Positions 57,419 through 64,000 of a stretch of DNA of 64,000 nt are shown piece by piece. Numbering within the stretch: the first letter of the stretch is position 1; every line of letters starts with the position of its first letter. Source of the DNA: Daphnia pulex. Its lineage: Eukaryota > Arthropoda > Branchiopoda > Diplostraca > Daphniidae. The stretch covers positions 4,774,001-4,838,000 of the forward strand of contig NC_060026.1 of the NCBI RefSeq assembly GCF_021134715.1. Reading direction: 5' to 3'. The position numbers were made by a program, and so were the translations under genes. The notes under the pieces were generated by a model that did no database searches, was not told the origin of the DNA, and saw only the letters and a program-made list of their open reading frames with translations.

Positions 57419-57735
57419 TGTTGATGTAAAATGACTGTCAGATTGTGGTAAGAAATAAATGCAATGTATTTAGCACATGGATGGAAGGACAAGTTACCTT
57501 TTATCAAGTGTGTGGAATAATGCACTAATTCAGTTAACGAAACAGAGATATAGTCTTCTCTTGAACAAGTCAGGAAAGTAAGAGAGTCTTGGAACTTGAA
57601 ACGAGGCTTTCAGCTGACAGACAATGGGATTAGGGTTAAACAGCAACCTTTTAGGAATCGTGCCTTCGCTGGGGCTCGGCAACTTAGTTGGCAGCGGAGA
57701 TTTCTTTGAGGCACGACTAGGTTTGAACTTCAACA
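57419..57735 (-). repeat. 5' LTR of the copia element
   Basis: 317 bp, starts (element sense) TGTTGAAGTTCAAACC and ends TTTTACATCAACA. It carries promoter and polyadenylation signals in principle; ATTTATTTC in its 3' part is a weak candidate. Confidence 0.9.
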
Positions 57736-57885
57736 CTTTTTTCCTAACCTCTTGTTTCCCATAGTAAGAATGCTGTGTGAAACGACGAACTTTGCTGCGA
57801 GAAGAATTTTGGGGGTGGGAAATCAGTCTGCAAATTTGACCATCACAGCATCTTCACCATGGGAAACAAGAGGTTAGGAAAAAAG
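57736..57885. repeat. Hairpin, 27-bp perfect arms, at the copia insertion site
   Basis: CTTTTTTCCTAACCTCTTGT (start 57736, arm to 57762) is the exact reverse complement of 57859-57885. Inner 15 bp are also complementary with four mismatches, leaving a ~65-base loop. The copia target duplication is the first five bases of the left arm. It looks like a small MITE or foldback element into whose left edge copia inserted. Confidence 0.85.
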
Positions 57886-58035
57886 GTTTACGTAGAGGCG
57901 GGGCTTCAAGCTTAATCTCTTGCAGTCTTGCTCTTGTTTTTCCAAATAATACATCAATTGAGCTTCAATCGTGAACCGAGTTAGACGCATTGTTTTTACA
58001 GAGTTCGTTTATTATTCGTTCACTTTGTATTAAAT

Positions 58036-58126
58036 ATGAATCGAAAGAAACTAGAAAAATTGTTTCGGGACTTTAAAGCTTCCTTAGAAGCAGCAGCAGC
58101 AAGTGACGACGAGGACAGAGTAGATG
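58036..58126 (+). CDS. Orphan first exon
   Basis: ATG 58036 opens 30 codons (MNRKKLEKLFRDFKASLEAA then acidic DDEDRVD) and ends precisely at a GTAAGC donor. No matching acceptor exon follows before the P-type transposase. It may be the first exon of the HECT-like gene at 62.4 kb, separated by the P insertion, or of the P transposase itself. The 300 bp after it are GC-richer and hold a GGGGATAGCTCCGT / GGGGGAAGCTCCGT near-repeat. Confidence 0.45.
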
Positions 58127-58582
58127 GTAAGCATTTCATTTCCGTAATCTTTTATTGAGCCTACATTTAAGATAACATTTCTAAAATAATTCAACGTAGA
58201 ACTGAAACGCAAGTAAATTTAATGCAGAGATAAGGAGATGGCCAACTCAATGGGAGAGCCAGCAGTCGACGCTGCCCCATTTATTCACCCACCAGAACCA
58301 CCCCAAAACTCTCTCCCTACCACCCTTCGCGCTACGCTAGCGCCCCTACCGACCACTGCCCGTAACATAGTCGGCAACGGCGGCAACCTTTAAAGTTTAA
58401 AGGGGGATAGCTCCGTTTAAACAAGATGAAGGGGGGAAGCTCCGTCTTCGGAGAATTCTTGTTACCGCACAAGGAACATCCATTTTGACCTTGGTTTTAT
58501 ATATTTCTCTGTAAATGTGAGCCGGTTCACTGTTATCTAACATAAATTATTTTAGTTTAAGTGTTGCATTCGCAGCAGTCAG
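58127..58582. other. Stretch between orphan exon and THAP gene
   Basis: GC-richer from 58240 to 58470, with no gene recognised. Probably the 5' flank of the P-type element; no terminal repeat was identified. Confidence 0.4.
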
Positions 58583-61500
58583 ATGCCTTCTCTTTGTAGT
58601 GCAATTAATTGTATTTCGAAGCGCAGTGACCCAAATGTTTCGTTCTTTACCTTTCCCAAGGAGGAAATTCGACGTTCGATATGGCTTAAATTCTGCCCAC
58701 CGGGTTTCATGCCCAAAAAAAGTTCAGTATTGTGTACTTTACACTTTAACAAAAACGACATCAAACTAACACCGAGAAAGATTTCCCATAGACGACAAAA
58801 CCGCTTACTCGATCCAGTAACATTGGATGTCAGATTGTCGCAAGCAGGTGAACAGATAGTTCTCATTAATGTTTCGGTTTATCGTTGAATATGTGTACGT
58901 CGGTGTACGTTGAATGAGTGATAACTGCTTATTCAATAGAACTTATTGGGTCCGTTATAGATTCCAGTTTAGCGAATAGCAGTTCGAAACGTCTTTTGTT
59001 TGAAGAAACTCTTGTAGAAGTGAATAACGACTCACCAACTAAGAGAACTCGTCTGGCCAGCTCCTCGTCTTCGCCCACCACTGAGAACAGTGATGAGAAT
59101 AATCTGACCATACTTGAGGACAGTTTCCAGCAGGGAGTGACCAGCCAAGACGAATTCAATATTCAAGAGCTAAGAGAAGAGAACGCTGATCTTCGGGAAA
59201 AAATTAAGGTCTCGGAGGAACGTGATAAGAAAAATATGGAAGACTTAAATGAACTAAGAGAAGAGAACGTTACTCTTCAACAACAAATGAAGATCCAGAG
59301 CGAATGTGAAAAGCACAAGACGAATGATTTGAATAGACTTCGAGAAGAGAACGCTGCTCATCAACAAGCATATCGGATGCTGGAGGAAGAGAAATTGAAG
59401 ATCCTAGAAAAATTAAAACAAAGAAGAAAAGAAAAAGATGCTTCCTACAGTCGATTCAAGCAGAAGAAAAACGAGACATTAAGAAAAAAAAAAGAAATTT
59501 GCGTCCCGATTCCTATGACTGCAATACAAGTACAAACTGTTCCGGAGACGGTGATGCAGACTGAAATAACGAATAGCGCGAAACTAACAGATTCCCTTAA
59601 TGCTCTTGCTATGAAGACCGTGAAGATAAAAGAACTTTACGTTGAACTGAGAAAGTATAAAGAAGAGCTCGCAAAAGTTCACAACATGTCATCTGTCGCA
59701 AGCAAGCTGTTTGAAAACGAAAAGTTTAACCATAGCAAACCAGCAAATGGTTGACGTTACACAGATTTCATAAGAAATCTATCAGTAAACCTAAGCTTCT
59801 ACTCTCAAGCAGGATATGAAAAGTTAAGGACAATATTCACTCTACCATCACTCACCAGTATCAAGAACCATCTGGCTAAGTCGGCTGTGCATCTGGAATC
59901 CTGAAGAACGCCCTTGCAGAAATACAACATAAAATAAGCGAGGGACAACTTGCAGAAGCAACTCTTTCTCTTGATGGAATGGCGATCAAGAAAGGAATTC
60001 ACTGGGACAGCAAGCTGAAAAAATACTTTGGTTTTGATGAGTTCCCGAGCGTACCGACTGCCGAAAGTGATAAAAAGAACGGATCCGTTACCACTGAAGC
60101 ACTCGTCTATTATCTAGTAAGCCTCGATGGGCGATGGAAAACACCGGTAGCATACTACTTCACAAACCATGTTTACATTAAGCGTCTTGCCAAATTAACA
60201 ACCGAAATTTTGGTGGAATGTGCCAACTTTGGAGTTACAGTGACATCTGTTGTGTTTGATGGTTTGCCCACAAACATACAAATGGCCACACATCTGGGTG
60301 CTAATTTTAAGTTACCTGACGTATTAACTACAGCAACGACAAGGCGACGAAACAGCAGAGTTACCACCAAGAATGACTTGACTAAACCATTCAATCCTTA
60401 TTTATAACATCCGTCAACAAATGAACCGGTATACGTGATGCTCGAGGCCTGTCATATGCTGAAATTAGCAAGAGGTTTATTGGCTATGCCGCAAGAGTTT
60501 TATTGCCGGGATTCAGGATTCCTGCCAAATGGAATTATATAACGGAGTTATTTGAATTCCAAAACAAAACTGGATTTCGTCTTGGAAATCGATTGACTCG
60601 TAATCATGCCTACTTCCAGCGGCACAAAATGAAGGTGGCACTTGCAGCCCAAGTCTTGAGTCAATCAGTAGCAGATGCTCTGCGACATCTGCGCGTCAAG
60701 TTAAAGGTGGCGAAGGTAATAATTAATTTGAATTTATGTAACTTTCAGTCATGAATTGACAGTCATGAATATGATCAAATTCTCGAATTGATTTCTGTAC
60801 AGTTTTCTGGTAGCGAGGCAACAGAAGAATACTGTCGTCGGTTCAACAAGCTCTTTGATATTTTAAATTCATGGAACGTCAACGCAAAGGGCGATAAAGA
60901 GCCATTAACCAAGACAAATTTAGAAGAGAAGAAGAAGGATTTGGAAGACCTAACGAAATTTCTAAGGCAACTGAAACTCCCTAATGGACGACTAGTCTCT
61001 GTCAGCAAGAAGAAGACCTGCGTAATTGGATTTCTCATTACAATTAATTCGACAATAATGCTCTCCTCGGAGTTCCTGAATAAAACTGATGAGCCGTTGG
61101 ATTACATCGTGACTCGTCATATGCAGCAAGGTCCGTTAGAGCATTTATTCGGCATGATTCGGCTTCGCTGTGGTTTAAACAACAACCCTAACGCAATTCA
61201 GTTTAAGGGTATTTTAAGAAAACTGTTAGTTATTAAGAATGGTGGTGTAACTCCTTCACTTTCCTCAAATTGCTCCATTCTGCCTGTTGACAACGTATCA
61301 GACGACAATTCCCTTTCGGTCGACGCTGAAATTATGTTAGACATGGAAATATTTGGCTCTGATAATGATTTTAATAACTATTTATTGCAGGATCAATTTA
61401 CTGATCATTGCCTTGCTTACATTGCCGGATACCTCATTACCAAAGTAGAAAAAGCTGTTAAAGGTCCAGTTCAAAGAAGTGCTTTGTTTTGCAATCCAGA

Positions 61501-61894
61501 AGATCCCCTTGATTTAAGTCTAGCAAACGTGGCTGAACTAAGAGGCAAACGTGCCATCACTATTCCGTCGCAATCTGTCTTCAGATTGGTTCAAACAGCC
61601 GAACAATTGTTTCACTCGTTGATTGTTCAAAAATTGAACACACTCTCAAATGAATGTAATCTATTGGAAAAAGTCGGACAAGAGATTTTAAAGGCTATCA
61701 ATTATAGCACCATATTTCCTTCATTAAAATCTCAATTCTCTGCTGCGTGTGTTGAGGAGCTAGTCAAACTAATAATTTTTCGATATCTCAAACTTCGATT
61801 CCTAGCATTTACCAAAGTATTCAACCAAAATTTGTCAACTGCAACTTCTAAGAGAAATTTGTTAAACAAGTATACGTTGTTCATGAATGAATAA
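58583..61894 (+). pseudogene. P-element type transposase with THAP domain (THAP9-like)
   Basis: Exon 58583-58847 encodes an intact-looking THAP zinc finger (CSAINCISKRSDPNVSFFTF, SIWLKFCPPG, VLCTLHFNKND). Intron to 58939; exon 58940 on gives a Ser-rich linker and a coiled coil with repeats of LREENxxLxxxxK (codons ~160-240). After a single in-frame TGA at 59752-59754 the same frame continues (SFYSQAGYEKLRTIFTLPS), then a frameshift near 59895, DGMAIKKGIHWDSKLKKYFG (start of the catalytic RNase-H-like part), TAA at 60404-60406, EACHMLKLARGLL, a frameshift near 60500, LGNRLTRNHAYFQRHKM, intron 60716-60802, and the C-terminal part to 61894 (MQQGPLEHLFGMIRLRCG, YIAGYLITKVEK). Four point lesions in ~900 codons: a young relic. 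Confidence 0.85.
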
Positions 61895-61984
61895 ACCAAG
61901 ATCCAAAGCCGTCTTCATCTTTCTCTTATTTCCGTCCTTCGGGGGAAAAAATAAAAAGAGGCTCCAAACCAAGAAACAAGATGG

Positions 61985-62155
61985 TGATTTGGAGAAGAAA
62001 AAAAAGAAGAACGGAAGGAACGTGAAGACGATTTGGAGAAGAAGAAAAAAGAAGAGCGGAAAAAGTTATTCGGGAAGGCAATCAAAGGTTCTATAAAGTT
62101 CAACTTTTTATTTGTGGTTTTTAGCAGTGTTCCTTTAGTCACATCATTTAATTTT
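61985..62155 (+). repeat. Tandem Lys/Glu-coding repeat
   Basis: GATTTGGAGAAGAA(G)AAAAAAGAAGA occurs twice about 44 bases apart. In one frame it reads DDLEKKKKEERKKLFGKAIK. Could be the tail of the P element's neighbour or an exon of the HECT-like gene; not resolved. Confidence 0.4.
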
Positions 62156-62420
62156 GCTTAGTTCCAAATTCATTTGAGAAAAATTGCATTGTCTGGCCAA
62201 ACAATGTCTGAGCGAGCCAGTTAGTTAACCGGCTAATACTTAACACCTTGAAAAAGCGGGACTATGGGGTCGTACTACTAAGTTTTTAGAAAATGATGAC
62301 AAGCTATCGGTGAAAAACAAAATTGAACAGTAATTATTATTTTTTTTGGTTAATTTTTCAATCGACATTCTAATAACTATTTGAAGGACATTCCCGGAGT
62401 TGAAAGGCGGATTTTAAAAA

Positions 62421-63891
62421 ATGTTGAAATGCAACAAAAACGGAAAAAGCTTATTCCCTATAGGATATGGCCCTCTTGTTGATGGAAGAGCGCTTAAAGC
62501 CGTAACTAATAGGAACATTTATCTGTGTCCAATTCAGAAGGACATAGATATGGACGAAGCAACCTCTTCTGGATCGTCTGGTGAAGAAGATGGGTGCAAT
62601 GAGGAATGTTTAGTATGTGGAATGTTAGTTCCGCTAACGTTTTTGACAAGTCATGCTCAAACATGCACGGTTCAACAAGTTGAGGATGATTGGAACAATT
62701 TCAATACTTATGATAACGATATGAATAATTGGGAACCTCAAGCTGTTTTACCTGCGGAAGGTTATATTTTTTTTAATTTCACATTTTTTCCTTTTTCAAA
62801 ACAATTTCTGTTACCTGTTAATTGTTTAGCTTTGATAAAATTCGAAGAACATCGTGAACGCATAATGGAGTATTCCGATCAAGAGGCCTACTTAAATGTT
62901 GAAGAAAAATCCAATCGGATTAGTATTACTTGAGGTGCATATGTAACTGATTTGATGACGGCTGCAAAGAATCCTGTTTTTATGTAAGAGCTATCGTGCT
63001 TTCGCATTAGGCTATCGCTTAAATTTCAGCCGTTCATTTTTTTAGAGCGAAGATAAAAAGACCTTTGGTCGTGACTTTCGGTGGCGAAGATGGATCAGAC
63101 GGAGGATGCTTAAGGAGAAATTTACTGTCGATGGTGATAGATCATGCAAAGGATGTTTTCTATGTTGACCCTGATCAAGTCGGAATCGACCAGGATGAAC
63201 TCGATGAGTTATATTTCGCGCTTTCAATTTTTTTGGGTACAGATATTTTCTGTATTTATTAAATTCTTATCTTGATTTCATTTTCTATTTTCAGGTATTG
63301 CTATTATCCAAGAAAAACTATTTCCTTTTCTACAAACTTTCAACAATCTAAAATCGCAGTATGGTAGGAACTTCAAATATCATCCGTTGAACCGAGGATT
63401 AGCGCTCTTCGATCTGGACAAGGTAATGATTGATTACAAATTTGTTATCTTTTATTGCTTAATTTTGCTCTTCAGATAGGTGTTTGAAGATAAGCAATTT
63501 TTTGCCTTATTCGCTGACTTTCCAATTACGGTTCAAAACAATGGAATCATTGAACTACGACTTCAAGGATGCAAAACTTACTCCAGAATTGAAAATGTGC
63601 CATAAGATCTCATTTACTTTCTTTATTCAACTCTTGAACAACGTCGAGAAGGGCAAAGTTAGTTTACCTACGAGGAAAATGACTTTAACTGACGTTTTTT
63701 TATTTTATACTGGATTAAAAACGATCCCAGTTGCTTTTGAAGGTTTTAAGTACGATCTGAATTATAAACTAAACGATTCTACAAACCGATTCCGTCCGAT
63801 CACATATACATGTACGGGATGTGCTCAACTCACTCTTCCATTGTTGAGAAATACTAAGACATGGAGGAAGGGTGGGTTGACGCTGTTCTAA
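62421..63891 (+). pseudogene. HECT-domain E3 ligase-like gene (G2E3-like), degenerate
   Basis: Exons 62421-62760, 62830-62932(+), 63046-63236, 63295-63422 and 63476-63891 have mostly GT-AG borders. Exon 1 carries ALKAVTNRNIYLCPIQKDID, seen before HECT domains in the fish and invertebrate G2E3-like proteins, and a zinc knuckle (CLVCGMLVPLTFLTSHAQTC). A TGA at 62930-62932 breaks the second exon, after which open coding goes on. The HECT N-lobe start is VVTFGGEDGSDGGCLRRNLL. The C-lobe is at 63484-63891: DVFLFYTGLKTIPVAFEGF and TYTCTGCAQLTLPLLRNT, including the cysteine block that forms the ubiquitin thioester; the last frame reads VLNNENGFGLL. The middle of the HECT domain is short and frames shift at the last exon. 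Probably a decayed mobile-element gene. Upstream exons unknown. Confidence 0.65.
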
Positions 63892-64000
63892 ACAATGAGA
63901 ATGGCTTTGGGTTGCTTTAAGCTAAAATGAAGAAATCGGATCGGGATTTTTTCGTAAAGAAACGTATGCTTACTTCTCTCTTAAAATGTCTGGGCGGATG

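Larger units (their letters stand above)
52627..57735 (-). mobile_element. Ty1/copia LTR retrotransposon, complete structure
   Basis: A 5.1-kb element read on the minus strand, with LTRs at 57419-57735 (5') and 52627-52940 (3'), both of the form TGTTGAAGTTC ... TTTTACATCAACA (in element sense). The 5-bp target duplication CTTTT lies at 52622-52626 and 57736-57740. Order is gag, protease, integrase, reverse transcriptase, RNase H, as in copia. The LTRs differ by about four substitutions and one small indel over 315 bp by my count, so insertion was fairly recent. The coding region has a few lesions described in the gag and pol entries. Confidence 0.93.

Noticed and set aside
57401..57420. Possible tRNA-Met gene
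   Set aside because: Only the 14-base anticodon-arm sequence is present, at the LTR edge; no other tRNA arms. It is a primer-binding site.
1..64000. CRISPR array, operons or bacterial features
   Set aside because: The window is intron-bearing eukaryotic DNA; no regularly spaced repeats found.

Overview
The window looks like eukaryotic, arthropod-type genomic DNA, most likely from a water-flea-like crustacean (Daphnia); the species is inference. It is AT-rich. Real genes are cut by many short GT-AG introns (17-nt to ~330-nt exons, introns mostly 60-75 nt), there are no operons, and most of the window is made of transposable-element debris. No tRNA, rRNA or CRISPR array was seen.

Region 1 (1-6.2 kb) is the only clearly ordinary genic part. 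Three conserved genes lie on the minus strand: the 5' exons of N-acetylglucosamine kinase (NAGK, running off the left edge), a complete nine-exon WD-repeat gene of the DCAF10 type (CUL4-DDB1 ubiquitin ligase receptor), and a two-exon PAIP2-type gene with PAM1 and PAM2 motifs (translation repressor binding poly(A)-binding protein). A small p62-like UBA fragment and an unrecognised multi-exon gene follow at 12.7-13.8 kb.

Region 2 (7-28 kb) is a mosaic. It holds a hairpin, two copies of a TIR element starting TAGGGGAGACT (7.73 and 24.23 kb), a pol-less BEL/Pao gag, a decayed RING fragment, two copies of a ~930-bp repeat (14.27 and 25.79 kb), a broken Helitron Rep with its HUH-type motif, an uncharacterised two-exon gene at 21.6 kb, and MULE-like and hAT transposase remnants.

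Region 3 (28.35-36.13 kb) is bounded by ~145-bp terminal inverted repeats. It contains a broken THAP domain, a 5'-truncated L2/CR1-type non-LTR retrotransposon (899 codons open), an intron-bearing fragment of the host gene TAF6, an orphan exon and a SWIM zinc-finger fragment. It looks like a large DNA transposon that captured host sequence.

Region 4 (36-48.9 kb) holds an RPA1-like fragment (typical Helitron cargo), a RING-domain multi-exon gene with a substituted zinc ligand, several unrecognised ORFs, a proline-rich ORF built of tandem repeats, a palindrome-rich stretch and a DIRS-type reverse transcriptase relic.

Region 5 (48.9-64 kb) is the most interesting. A SAM-domain gene lies head-to-head with a spliced integrase-core gene that keeps an apparent D-D-E triad, and a HECT-like gene lies at the right end. 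Between them sit a 5.1-kb Ty1/copia element with LTRs, 5-bp target duplication and a half-tRNA-iMet primer site, and a THAP/P-type transposase. The copia gag carries two apparent spliceosomal introns. One reading is that the SAM, integrase and HECT genes belonged to one composite mobile element, later split by the copia and P insertions.
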